Of a stretch of DNA of 64,000 bases, positions 56,105 through 64,000 are shown one piece after another. The stretch is from assembly GCF_031127815.1 (NCBI RefSeq), contig NZ_JARXHY010000012.1, forward strand, positions 62,001-126,000, written 5' to 3'. Source of the DNA: Pelagicoccus sp. SDUM812003. GTDB lineage: Bacteria; Verrucomicrobiota; Verrucomicrobiia; Opitutales; Opitutaceae. Positions within the stretch are counted from its first letter, which is position 1. Every line of letters begins with the position of its first letter. The notes below the pieces were generated by a model. The model had not been told where the DNA came from. It did not search any database and worked only from the letters and a program-made list of their open reading frames with translations. A program made the translations under genes and the position numbers.

Positions 56105-57469
56105 ATGGTGCCATCTATTCTCATTGTCGATGACGAGCGGCATACCCGTGAGGGGTTGATGCAGATTTTGGAGGACTCCTACGACATTTATTTGGCGGAG
56201 GACGCGGAGCAGGCCTTCAACCTCATGGAGTCGGAAAAGTTCGATATCGTGCTCACCGATCTGCGCATGCCGGGCAAGTCGGGCATGAAGGTGATCGACA
56301 AGGCCTTGGCCCTTTCTCATCGCCCGCCGGTGATCATGATGACCGCTTACGGCGACGTCGATTCCGCGGTGGAGGCCATGAAGCGAGGGGCCTACGACTT
56401 TCTCACCAAGCCGGTGAATCTCGAGAAGCTGGAAATCCTGATCAAGCGGGCCCTGCAGTCGAAGAATCTGGAGACGGAGGTGCAACAGCTGCACGAGCGG
56501 CTCGACACCAAGTTCAGCTTCGAGGGCATCGTGGGAAACTCTCCTGAGCTGATCAAGGTCATCGACCGGGTGAAACTGGTCGCTCCGTCGAAAGCCAGCG
56601 TGCTGATCGAGGGCGAGACCGGTACCGGCAAGGAGATGATCGCTCAGGCCATTCACCAAAACAGCGGGCGGGCCAAGGGGCCTTTTGTGGCGGTGCACTG
56701 CGCTGCCCTACCGGCCAATCTGCTGGAGAGCGAGCTCTTCGGGCACGAGAAGGGCTCCTTCACCGGGGCTACCGAGCGACGCATCGGACGCTTCGAGATG
56801 GCGGAGGGCGGAACCTTGTTTCTAGACGAAATCGGCGAGATCGATCTCACCATACAGGTCAAGCTGCTTCGCTTCCTCGAGCAGCGCACCTTCGAGCGCA
56901 TCGGCAGCTCGAAGTCCATCAAGGTGGATACCCGCCTGGTCGCAGCCACCAACAAGGACCTGCTGGCCATGACCAAGGAGGGAACCTTTCGCGAGGACCT
57001 GTACTATCGGCTCAACGTGGTGCAGATTCGCATGCCGCCGCTGCGCGAGCGAGCGGAGGACCTGCCTCAGTTGCTCAACCACTTCCTCAACGAATTCGCG
57101 GAGGAAAACGGCATGGAGCCGCCGCAGTTCGAGCCGGGTGCCATCCAGTGCCTGCGCCGCTATTCCTGGCCGGGAAACATCCGCGAGCTGCGCAACTTCG
57201 CCGAAAACGCGGTGGTGCTGCATCGCGGCGGCGTGGTGCACGACTACGACCTGGAGTCGAAGTTTCGCGGCGAGAGCAAGTCCATCGACGGATCGGGCAA
57301 GGTGGTTTCCCCGTTGGACAAGGAGGAGAACGAGAAACGGCTCCTGCGCGAAGCGCTCGCCGACGCCAAAGGAAACCGCACTCGAGCGGCTGCATTGCTG
57401 GGAATCAGCCGGCGCACCCTGCATCGCAAGCTGCAGCAGTGGCCCGAACTCGACGTGCTGGACCGATAG
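56105..57469 (+). CDS. Sigma-54-dependent response regulator (NtrC family)
   Basis: The 454-residue regulator has a receiver (about 5-118) with phospho-Asp at 52 in VLTDLRMPG. The AAA+ domain (about 142-370) has Walker A GETGTGKE (170-177), GSFTGA (217-222, a Ser variant of the sigma-54-contacting GAFTGA loop) and Walker B LFLDEIG. The C-terminal Fis-type helix-turn-helix is [20 protein letters not shown]. It activates sigma-54 promoters. Its partner kinase is probably the PAS kinase upstream. Confidence 0.95.
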   Translation: MVPSILIVDDERHTREGLMQILEDSYDIYLAEDAEQAFNLMESEKFDIVLTDLRMPGKSGMKVIDKALALSHRPPVIMMTAYGDVDSAVEAMKRGAYDFLTKPVNLEKLEILIKRALQSKNLETEVQQLHERLDTKFSFEGIVGNSPELIKVIDRVKLVAPSKASVLIEGETGTGKEMIAQAIHQNSGRAKGPFVAVHCAALPANLLESELFGHEKGSFTGATERRIGRFEMAEGGTLFLDEIGEIDLTIQVKLLRFLEQRTFERIGSSKSIKVDTRLVAATNKDLLAMTKEGTFREDLYYRLNVVQIRMPPLRERAEDLPQLLNHFLNEFAEENGMEPPQFEPGAIQCLRRYSWPGNIRELRNFAENAVVLHRGGVVHDYDLESKFRGESKSIDGSGKVVSPLDKEENEKRLLREALADAKGNRTRAAALLGISRRTLHRKLQQWPELDVLDR

Positions 57470-57547
57470 GAAGCGCCTCGTCCCGATGGCGGCTCGCGCC
57501 AGCATTCTGGATACGGCCGATGAAAGACGATTTTGCTCAATTTTCTG

Positions 57548-57576
57548 TTGACTTGGCTGTTTCGAAATGGATTCTG
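57548..57576 (+). promoter_or_regulatory. Possible promoter of the tRNA-Gly genes
   Basis: TTGACT (57548-57553) is followed after 17 bases by ATTCTG (57571-57576), about 20 bases before the first tRNA. The -35 is good and the spacing ideal, but the -10 is weak, so this is tentative. Confidence 0.4.
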
Positions 57577-57594
57577 ACGCACCTCTTCAACGAA

Positions 57595-57670
<76 letters not shown>

Positions 57671-57707
57671 TTTCCTCGTTATGGGGAGATTGGTCAAATC
57701 GTTGCAT

Positions 57708-57783
<76 letters not shown>

Positions 57784-57789
57784 TTTTCC

Positions 57790-57815
57790 GCCTCCCTGAA
57801 ACGGGAGGCTTTTTT
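57790..57815 (+). terminator. Rho-independent terminator of the tRNA-Gly unit
   Basis: GCCTCCC (57790-57796) pairs with GGGAGGC (57803-57809) around TGAAAC, followed by TTTTTT. Confidence 0.9.
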
Positions 57816-57862
57816 GCGTCTATTCGCTTGAGGAACAGGCGCTTGATCGCACAGTCGAGCGC

Positions 57863-58534
57863 ATGAAAGCCGCCGACCTATTCGAGTTTCCCGCCAGCAT
57901 CCCCTTCGCCGATTTCTTTCGCGCCGACGCCCTCCCTTGGCAATGGATCGGGCAAATCAAGAAAGCCTTGGCCAGCGGCTTCGAAACGAATGTTCCAGGC
58001 TCGATCCCGCCCGGCGTTCGCATCTCCGGAGAGGTCTACATCCATCCGAGCGTTGAGTTGCCGGCCTTTTGCTCCATCGAAGGTCCGGCGTGGATCGGGG
58101 AGGGCGCGCAGATCCGCCCGGGAGCCTACATTCGTGGAAACGTGATCATTGGCGCCGGTTCGGTGGTGGGAAACTCCTGCGAGTACAAGAACTGCCTTCT
58201 GCTGGAGGACGTGCAGACGCCGCACTTCAGCTACATCGGCGACTCCGTCCTGGGCAACGGTTCGCACTTGGGAGCGGGAGTCATTCTCTCCAACCTTCGC
58301 CTGGATCAGAAGCCGGTGAAGGCGCTGGTCGACGGCAAGTCGGTGGACACCGGATTGCGCAAGTTTGGGGCCCTGGTGGGCGACCAAGCGGAGGTCGGCT
58401 GCAACGCGGTGCTCAACCCCGGATCCATCCTAGGCAAACGCTCCCTTGTCGGACCGCTGACTCCCTTCAAGGGCACGCTAGGGCCCAACAAGCTGCTGGT
58501 CAGCAAGCCGGAAACCTCGATCCAGGAGCGATAG
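57863..58534 (+). CDS. Left-handed beta-helix hexapeptide-repeat protein (GlmU C-terminal-like)
   Basis: The 223-residue protein has an N-terminal helical segment (about 1-45). Hexapeptide-repeat coils follow: SGEVYIHPSVELPAFCSIEG, AQIRPGAYIRGNVIIGAGSV and GDSVLGNGSHLGAGVILSNL, ending VGPLTPFKG. It resembles the acyltransferase half of GlmU and related sugar-nucleotide enzymes, with no nucleotidyltransferase domain. The substrate is uncertain; a UDP-sugar or lipid A related acetyl transfer is possible. It lies after the tRNA terminator and before trpS. Confidence 0.8.
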   Translation: MKAADLFEFPASIPFADFFRADALPWQWIGQIKKALASGFETNVPGSIPPGVRISGEVYIHPSVELPAFCSIEGPAWIGEGAQIRPGAYIRGNVIIGAGSVVGNSCEYKNCLLLEDVQTPHFSYIGDSVLGNGSHLGAGVILSNLRLDQKPVKALVDGKSVDTGLRKFGALVGDQAEVGCNAVLNPGSILGKRSLVGPLTPFKGTLGPNKLLVSKPETSIQER

Positions 58535-58644
58535 GCCCCGTTTTCGCCGCAGCTTTCGCTTGAACAATTGCGGCGCTGCTTCTAAACCCCGCTGCTTCGT
58601 TTCCAGAAGCGTCGCCCTCAGCTTCCATCATCTTCCTTCCCGAC

Positions 58645-59610
58645 ATGAGAATTCTTTCCGGCATTCAACCCTCTGGCATCCTGCACGCAGGCAACTACTT
58701 CGGCATGATGAAGCCCTCCATCGAGCTTCAGGATCAAGGAGAAGCGTTCTACTTCATCGCCGACTACCATTCCATGACGTCGCTCACCGACGCGAAGTTG
58801 CGTCGTGAATACACCCAGCGGGTCGCCATCGACTTCCTGGCCTGTGGGCTCGACCCGGAGCGGGCGGTGCTTTTCAAGCAGTCCGACGTGCCGGAACACG
58901 TCGAACTCTCATGGATGCTTTCGACCGTTTGCCCAATGGGCCTTCTGGAGCGCTGCCACAGCTACAAGGACAAGATCGCCAAAGGCGTTTCGCCAAACCA
59001 TGGCCTGTTCGCCTACCCGGTGCTCATGGCGGCCGACATTCTCATCTACGACGCCGAAGTGGTGCCGGTCGGACAGGACCAGAAGCAGCACGTGGAAGTC
59101 ACCCGCGACCTCGCCAACAAGTTCAACGACCTCTACGGCGAAACCTTCGTCGTGCCGGAGCCGCGCATACGCCGGGACGTGGCCAAGGTTCCAGGGATCG
59201 ACGGCGGCAAGATGAGCAAAAGCTATAACAATACCGTCGACATCTTCGGCGACCAGAAGGCCATCAAGAAACGCATCATGAGCATCGTCATGGACAGCCG
59301 AAGCATGGAGGAGCCGAAGCCGGACGCAGAAGAGAATTTCGCCGTGCAGATCCTCAAGTACGTGACCGACGAGAGCACCTACCAGGAAACCCTGGATGCG
59401 CTCAAAGCGGGCGGCTACGGCTACGGGCACCTGAAAAAGAAGCTCTTCGAATGCTACTGGGAGTATTTCGCCGAGGCACGTCAGCGTCGTGAGGAGCTGA
59501 TGGCCAACCTCGACTACGTGCAGGAGGTGCTGGACAAGGGGGCGGAAAAGGCTCGCTCCATCGCTTCGGTCGTCAACAAACGGGCTCGGATCGCCTGCGG
59601 CTTGGAGTAG
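58645..59610 (+). CDS. trpS: Tryptophanyl-tRNA synthetase
   Basis: The 321-residue class I synthetase charges tRNA-Trp. It opens MRILSGIQPSGILHAGNYFG, where HAGN takes the place of the HIGH motif. KMSKSYNN is the second catalytic motif, and DQKQHVEVTRDLA is the family's substrate region. Length and motifs are normal for the single-domain bacterial enzyme. The ATG at 58645 is at the family start. It is probably monocistronic. Confidence 0.97.
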   Translation: MRILSGIQPSGILHAGNYFGMMKPSIELQDQGEAFYFIADYHSMTSLTDAKLRREYTQRVAIDFLACGLDPERAVLFKQSDVPEHVELSWMLSTVCPMGLLERCHSYKDKIAKGVSPNHGLFAYPVLMAADILIYDAEVVPVGQDQKQHVEVTRDLANKFNDLYGETFVVPEPRIRRDVAKVPGIDGGKMSKSYNNTVDIFGDQKAIKKRIMSIVMDSRSMEEPKPDAEENFAVQILKYVTDESTYQETLDALKAGGYGYGHLKKKLFECYWEYFAEARQRREELMANLDYVQEVLDKGAEKARSIASVVNKRARIACGLE

Positions 59611-59703
59611 GGACTGGAAAAACGTTTTTTACATTCCATTCACCACTGGCTGGCTTGAGATTCGCTCCGGTTGGGATGAGGTGAAAGAAGAGCTGCAACA
59701 CAA

Positions 59704-60828
59704 ATGGCCGAAGCACATAAAATCTCCGTGATGATCGTCGACGATTCGGCGACCGCTCGACGCATCCTGAGCGATATCGTCAAGCGAGGCAACAACATGG
59801 AGGTCATCGCAGCCGTCTCGGATCCCTACGAGGCGGTGGCCCAGCTGAAGCGACGCACCCCGGACGTGATGATTCTGGATGTGCAGATGCCTCGCATGGA
59901 TGGCATCACCTTTCTGAAGAAACTCATGGTGCAGCATCCGCTGCCGGTCGTCATGTGCTCGAGCCTCACCGAAGAAGGCTCCAAGATTTCCTTCGAATGC
60001 CTGGAGCACGGAGCGGTGGAAATCATCGCCAAGCCGCGCATCGCCACCAAGCGAGACATGCAGGAGCTGGAAATGCGCATCCACGACGTGATACGCTCCG
60101 CCTCGGTCGCTCGATTCCGTTCGCGCTCCGGTTCCCTGGTGAGCAGCCGAGCAGCGAAATCCGATCCTGCGCCGGCCTTCGAGCCCAAAGCCAAGCTTTC
60201 TCCTGACGAGGTGCTCGCCCGCCCGAGCCCGACCAGCATCGCGGGAATCCCTGCCACCCAGAAGATCATCGCCGTCGGCGCTTCCACCGGCGGTACCGAC
60301 GCGATTAAAACGTTTTTGGAAGGCATGCCGACCGACTGTCCCGGCATCGTGATCGTTCAGCATATGCCGGAACACTTCACCGCCTCTTTCGCTCGACGTT
60401 TGAACGAAACCTGCGCCATTCGCGTGCAGGAGGCCAAAAATGGCGATGTGGTGGAGCCGGGCTTGGCCCTGATCGCCCCGGGCAGCTACCATATGATGCT
60501 GCGTCGAGCGGGAAATCGCTACACCGTCGACGTGCGCGAGGGACCGCTGGTCAGCCGTCACAGGCCATCCGTCGACGTGCTCTTTCGCTCGGTGGCCGCC
60601 AGCGCGGGCCGCAACGCCATCGGCGTGATCCTCACAGGCATGGGCGACGACGGGGCTGCATGCATGGCGGAAATGAAGGCGGCAGGAGCCTACAACATCG
60701 CCCAGGACCGCGACACCTGCGTCGTTTTCGGCATGCCCAACGAGGCGATCAAGCACGGCGGGACCCACGAGACCTTGCCGCTTCAGAAGATCGCTCCCCG
60801 CGTGCTGGCGAAGCTGCGCGGAGAGTAG
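59704..60828 (+). CDS. cheB: Chemotaxis protein-glutamate methylesterase/glutaminase
   Basis: The 374-residue protein has an N-terminal receiver (about 7-125) with phospho-Asp 59 in VMILDVQMPRMDG. A linker precedes the methylesterase domain, whose catalytic triad is Ser (near 194, GASTGGT), His (in VQHMPEHF) and Asp (in GMGDDGA). It removes methyl groups from chemoreceptors. No cheR, cheA, cheW or receptor gene is in the window, so it is separate from its expected partners; a twitching or surface-sensing role next to the pilin genes is possible but unproved. Confidence 0.94.
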   Translation: MAEAHKISVMIVDDSATARRILSDIVKRGNNMEVIAAVSDPYEAVAQLKRRTPDVMILDVQMPRMDGITFLKKLMVQHPLPVVMCSSLTEEGSKISFECLEHGAVEIIAKPRIATKRDMQELEMRIHDVIRSASVARFRSRSGSLVSSRAAKSDPAPAFEPKAKLSPDEVLARPSPTSIAGIPATQKIIAVGASTGGTDAIKTFLEGMPTDCPGIVIVQHMPEHFTASFARRLNETCAIRVQEAKNGDVVEPGLALIAPGSYHMMLRRAGNRYTVDVREGPLVSRHRPSVDVLFRSVAASAGRNAIGVILTGMGDDGAACMAEMKAAGAYNIAQDRDTCVVFGMPNEAIKHGGTHETLPLQKIAPRVLAKLRGE

Positions 60829-60945
60829 GGGGCAAGCGGAGCTCGCGCTCTGGTCCCTCGCTCCCGGATCGCGATCCTGCCCCAGGGCGTTTTGCTCAAC
60901 TACGGGGTTACAAAGAGCCACGGAGGTGATATTAGCTACTGTCCC

Positions 60946-61506
60946 ATGTTGCGTACTGACATTTCCCTGAGTCGAGAGAGAGCTGCCCTCACTGTGATCG
61001 AGCTAGTACTGGTGATGGCGGTGGTGGGCATCCTCACCTCGCTGCTGGTAGTGGCGTTTTCGCAGACGCGGGTGGATTCGAAGATCAAGCGGGCCAACGC
61101 GGATCTGCACGTCATCCAAGTAGGGCTCGAGCAGTATCGAGGCAGATTCGGCGACTATCCTAGGATTCCCGACATCGACGGCGGAGCGGTCTTTCCAGAT
61201 CCAGTCACCTCCAACAACAGCTATCTGCTCAACGCCTTAAGCGGCAAGATCGGCCCGTCTCACGCGGTGGTGGACGATGTGCCCTCGATGCTCAACCATG
61301 GCTTGCTCACGCTTTCGAATCCAGAGGACGGATACCCCATGGAGGACGCGGTGGACAACGAGCTGGTTGATCCCTGGGGGCATGCCTACGCGTACGACTA
61401 TCGCCCAAAGGACGCTGGCTGGCTGATGTTTGGCTACAAGCTGTATTCGTTCGGTCCCGACGGGTCCGACGATTCCGGAGAGGGGGATGATATCGTCGCG
61501 GAATGA
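60946..61506 (+). CDS. Pseudopilin, GspG-like (first gene of the operon)
   Basis: The 186-residue protein has a prepilin signal RERAALTVIELVLVMAVVGI. Glu at +5 is kept, but the residue before the cleavage site is Ala in place of the usual Gly, which may slow processing. The C-terminal half contains GDYPRIPDIDGG and NELVDPWGHAYAYDY, the GspG calcium-site type region, ending YSFGPDGSDDSGEGDDI. A GGAGGTGAT lies at 60922, 16 bases before the ATG. Its stop overlaps the next start (ATGA). Confidence 0.85.
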   Translation: MLRTDISLSRERAALTVIELVLVMAVVGILTSLLVVAFSQTRVDSKIKRANADLHVIQVGLEQYRGRFGDYPRIPDIDGGAVFPDPVTSNNSYLLNALSGKIGPSHAVVDDVPSMLNHGLLTLSNPEDGYPMEDAVDNELVDPWGHAYAYDYRPKDAGWLMFGYKLYSFGPDGSDDSGEGDDIVAE

Positions 61507-62216
61507 GAGGACTTGCTAAAACGGGATTCACTTTGTTCGAGGTGCTCGTTGCCTTGGGGATCATCGCGATCATCTCCGGCGCGGGTTTGTATTCGCTAGG
61601 AAGAGGCGAGGATCGTCGAGCACTCAATAAAGCGGCAAGAAGCATGCACGCCATGATTCGCGTCGCTCGAACCCAAGCCATCACCAACGGCGTGCATTCT
61701 CGCCTGATCATCAACTACGACCCCAGCGACCGCCAAAGCTGCCTGCGACAGATCGGGGTGGTGGTTGAGGATCCGAACGCAGGGAAGGATCGCTGGAGAG
61801 CCGTCGAGCGCGGGACCATGCTTCCGCAAGGCGTCTTCGTCGTGCCGTGGAGCGGAGATGCTGTTTCGTTCTCCGAAGATTGGACTTCTCAAGAGCGGCG
61901 CAGCTGGTACCGCATCGATCAGAACGAAGCGGAAAATTCGGCAGTGTTCAAATACGACTATCCCCTGAAAGCGGCGGTGCCGGAGGGGCAGGGCCAGGAT
62001 TGGATCGTCTATCAGTTCGCCCCGAACGGCAGGGTGTCGCCGGCCCAATGGGGCGGTGGCGACCACCAACCCGCAAATCGCATCGTGCTCGCCAACGCGG
62101 GATGGGACGCTGATAAGATCGCTTTTCGCACGCCGGAGCGGTTGATCGCGATTTCCTTCAAGCTATCGGGCGCCAGTATCCAAAACGAACTGACGGAATT
62201 GGAGGAGATGGAATGA
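61503..62216 (+). CDS. Pseudopilin, GspH-like
   Basis: The 237-residue protein has a perfect prepilin signal, KTGFTLFEVLVALGIIAIIS, with Gly at -1 and Glu at +5. ALNKAARSMHAMIRVARTQA and HSRLIINYDPSD match the GspH pattern. The C-terminal part is larger than usual for GspH and has no family I recognise. Its start overlaps the previous stop and it ends inside the next gene (ATGA overlap at 62213). Confidence 0.85.
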   Translation: MRGLAKTGFTLFEVLVALGIIAIISGAGLYSLGRGEDRRALNKAARSMHAMIRVARTQAITNGVHSRLIINYDPSDRQSCLRQIGVVVEDPNAGKDRWRAVERGTMLPQGVFVVPWSGDAVSFSEDWTSQERRSWYRIDQNEAENSAVFKYDYPLKAAVPEGQGQDWIVYQFAPNGRVSPAQWGGGDHQPANRIVLANAGWDADKIAFRTPERLIAISFKLSGASIQNELTELEEME

Positions 62217-62704
62217 CCCGGCATCGCCATCCTTTCGTCGACAGACGCGCTGCGTGGAAACGAAGCGCTTTCACCCTATTGGAAGTCGTGGTGACCCTTG
62301 CTATGTTGGCTGTCATCGCCATCCCAGCTCTTGGTCTCGCGACTATGGCGATTAGTCGCAACAAGGACCAGATGACCATCGGCAATGCCACCGAACTGAA
62401 AAACCGTATCGATCTGGCCCTCAAAGCGGATCGGGACCTGACCTCAGGCGTTTTCGAGGAATCCTTCCTGCAAAGCGGACCGTTCGTCATTTTCGCGAGC
62501 GAAGACCTCGAGTACATCGAGCACGGAACGCTCAGCGAGGAGAACGACCAATTCTATCGCATATCGGTCTCCGAGCCTGCTGGCTATCGCTATGCGGATG
62601 AGGACGCCTATCGGGTGATGACTTACGAGTTCGTGTGGCCTTGGAACGGAGAAAATCCGGATCGGAACCAGCTTTTCTTCACGACCGTATTCAGAAAGTT
62701 ATGA
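62213..62704 (+). CDS. Pseudopilin, GspI-like
   Basis: The 163-residue protein has a prepilin signal WKRSAFTLLEVVVTLAMLAV, with Ala at -1 and Glu at +5. The helical stem (AIPALGLATMAISRNKDQMT) is followed by a small beta domain containing FVIFASEDLEYIEHGTLSEE. It is coupled by ATGA overlaps on both sides. The minor-pseudopilin assignment is from position and size. Confidence 0.82.
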   Translation: MTRHRHPFVDRRAAWKRSAFTLLEVVVTLAMLAVIAIPALGLATMAISRNKDQMTIGNATELKNRIDLALKADRDLTSGVFEESFLQSGPFVIFASEDLEYIEHGTLSEENDQFYRISVSEPAGYRYADEDAYRVMTYEFVWPWNGENPDRNQLFFTTVFRKL

Positions 62705-63660
62705 CGAATTTCTCTAGAAACGGATTTACGCTGATCGAGCTGATCGTCGCGATGGCGATCTCAGTGGTGATCGCGGCTTTCGTTTTCAGTTTTGGCTCGA
62801 GCCTAGCCGGCATTTGGAAAAACGCCAGCGGGCAAATCGATGCCGAACTCGATGCCAACCTCGCTCTGGATCAGATCGCCCGCGATCTGGAGTCAGCGAT
62901 CATGCTGGAGAAAGCGAGTGGCGATGTGATGTTCGCTGTCGACATGCTGTCCAAGGAGGATATCTCAGCCATCCCCTTGAACGATCGCCTCTGGAAGATC
63001 GGCAGCGCCAGCCGGCCGGAAACGCTCGACGTGCATCTCTCGAACCACAACTACGGCTGGGCCGGCGCTTGGCTGCGCTTCTTTTCCTGCCAGCCGAGCG
63101 TGAACGCCGTTTCCTATCGCATCATTCGGAGGCCAGGCTTCACCGATTCCTCGACCGATCGCTATGTGCTCAACCGAAGCGTGGTCAGACAGGATCACAC
63201 GTTGGCTGCGGGCTGGGATATCACCAAGGGCGACTACGTGGATGGCTCGATTTCGAGAACGTCATACGATCTCGCTCCGAACATCAAGTTTCCCACCATC
63301 GACAACGCGTTTCTGGAAAACGTAGTGGATTTCGGGGTACGCCTCTATGTGTACGAAGCCGGAGCTCGGACGGAAGATGCTCCGTTCGGGATGCGGCTCG
63401 TCTTCCCTGCTGACGAGAATTCGCGACTGTCCGATGCGGATCGAACGCATCGGGGCCGAGCACGCCGCAACGTGACGAGTGAGAACCGTTATCCTGATGT
63501 CGTCGAAGTGTTCGTTCGAGTGCTCACCCAAAATGGAGCGGATCTCCTGAGAGAGCTAGAAAATGGAGCAGGGCAGTCCGACTACGAAGCCATCGTGTCG
63601 AGTCACAGCCGAGTCTACCGAAGGACGGTGAGCGTAGCGGGAACTCAATCGGAGCAATGA
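62701..63660 (+). CDS. Pseudopilin, GspJ-like
   Basis: The 319-residue protein has a canonical prepilin signal RNGFTLIELIVAMAISVVIA (Gly at -1, Glu at +5). The stem is followed by LDANLALDQIARDLESAIML, typical of GspJ. The C-terminal domain, with many Arg/Asp residues (ENSRLSDADRTHRGRARRN), is larger than standard GspJ. The ATG overlaps the upstream stop; the longer frame from 62635 is less likely. Confidence 0.85.
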   Translation: MTNFSRNGFTLIELIVAMAISVVIAAFVFSFGSSLAGIWKNASGQIDAELDANLALDQIARDLESAIMLEKASGDVMFAVDMLSKEDISAIPLNDRLWKIGSASRPETLDVHLSNHNYGWAGAWLRFFSCQPSVNAVSYRIIRRPGFTDSSTDRYVLNRSVVRQDHTLAAGWDITKGDYVDGSISRTSYDLAPNIKFPTIDNAFLENVVDFGVRLYVYEAGARTEDAPFGMRLVFPADENSRLSDADRTHRGRARRNVTSENRYPDVVEVFVRVLTQNGADLLRELENGAGQSDYEAIVSSHSRVYRRTVSVAGTQSEQ

Positions 63661-64000
63661 AACGGATCGAGACAGGAAAGCCGACGGTTTCGTTGCGTCA
63701 GCGAAAAGGATTTGCCATCGTATTGGTGGCGGCTCTCGCCGGATTGGTGTTTCTACTGGGGGCCTCGCTCGTCGCCGTGTCGCAACTACAGCGCGCTTCG
63801 GCCCAATACGATCAACGCATGCAGCTCGCCCGCGACCACGCCCGAGCATCCTTCGAAATGGCCTTGGGCGAGCTTCAGCGACATGCCGGGCAGGATACCA
63901 CGGTGACGTTCACCGCGGACGCTTATCGTTCGCCAAGGGATGAGGATTTCAATGCGCCGAGCGATCCTGCCACCTCGGGCGTTTATCAACCCTTCTGGAC
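63657..64000 (+). CDS. PilX/GspK-like pilus assembly protein, N-terminal part (runs off the right edge)
   Basis: The ATG at 63657 overlaps the previous stop (ATGA). The frame is open to the window end, giving 114 codons. It starts MKRIETGKPTVSLRQRKGFA, then IVLVAALAGLVFLLGASLVA, a prepilin-like hydrophobic helix after RKGFA. Ala and Val replace the usual Thr-Leu-Ile-Glu, as in GspK/PilX. The rest has a helical stem (MQLARDHARASFEMALGELQ). It is the fifth coupled gene of the operon and incomplete here. Confidence 0.8.
   Translation, partial: MKRIETGKPTVSLRQRKGFAIVLVAALAGLVFLLGASLVAVSQLQRASAQYDQRMQLARDHARASFEMALGELQRHAGQDTTVTFTADAYRSPRDEDFNAPSDPATSGVYQPFW

Overview
This 64 kb window comes from a Gram-negative bacterium with a GC-rich genome. 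Outer-membrane features include a TolC-type efflux channel, a beta-barrel protein, lipoproteins and an LpxC-like protein. Several features recall Verrucomicrobiota, perhaps an Opitutales or Pelagicoccus-like marine member: the very large pyruvate:ferredoxin oxidoreductase, the divergent pseudopilin operon ending in a PilX/GspK-like protein, and the frequent lack of Shine-Dalgarno sequences. That placement is an inference from gene style, not a phylogenetic result. The metabolism looks facultative. Cytochrome bd oxidase subunit I and pyruvate:ferredoxin oxidoreductase suit low oxygen, while heme A synthase, heme O synthase, a Sco protein and system II cytochrome c biogenesis suit aerobic respiration.

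Layout. 1-5.8 kb: partial cydA and a 1591-residue nifJ-type oxidoreductase, both on the minus strand. 6-14 kb: an LpxC-like protein with an altered metal-site spacing, a small secreted protein behind a cluster of RNA hairpins, topoisomerase III, a secreted beta-helix protein, a secreted unknown and a GNAT acetyltransferase. 14.5-24 kb: a Dabb-domain secreted protein (minus), a stand-alone homocysteine methyltransferase domain, a sensory operon (outer-membrane-like barrel, periplasmic-binding lipoprotein, hybrid kinase with HPt), then an overlapping pair made of a [2Fe-2S] ASKHA activator and a MetH-activation-domain-like protein. 24-31 kb: small proteins, an XRE/metallo-beta-lactamase fusion, gcvT and gcvH, two tandem secreted TonB-C-like proteins, and an ECF sigma factor overlapping a membrane protein that may be its anti-sigma. 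31-40 kb: a 746-base gap with repeats and a candidate structured RNA, a methyltransferase, DAHP synthase, an inositol monophosphatase-family enzyme, a DASS transporter, and a cytochrome oxidase assembly block (DUF420, ctaB, ctaA, sco).

40-54.5 kb is entirely minus strand: a five-gene MacAB-TolC-type efflux operon with two permeases, an operon joining a small protein, an HDOD protein and a hybrid kinase, and a system II cytochrome c biogenesis operon headed by a duplicated-domain lipoprotein. 54.7-64 kb is plus strand: an NtrB/NtrC-like kinase and regulator separated by a long palindrome, two identical tRNA-Gly(GCC) genes, a hexapeptide-repeat protein, trpS, an orphan cheB, and a translationally coupled operon of five pseudopilin-like genes running off the right edge.

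The strongest candidates for something new are the corrinoid-activator pair with its separate homocysteine domain, the three-gene barrel/binding-protein/kinase sensory operon, the hairpin cluster upstream of 7534, and the nested stem structure at 32065-32152. I saw no CRISPR array, insertion sequence, prophage or rRNA.
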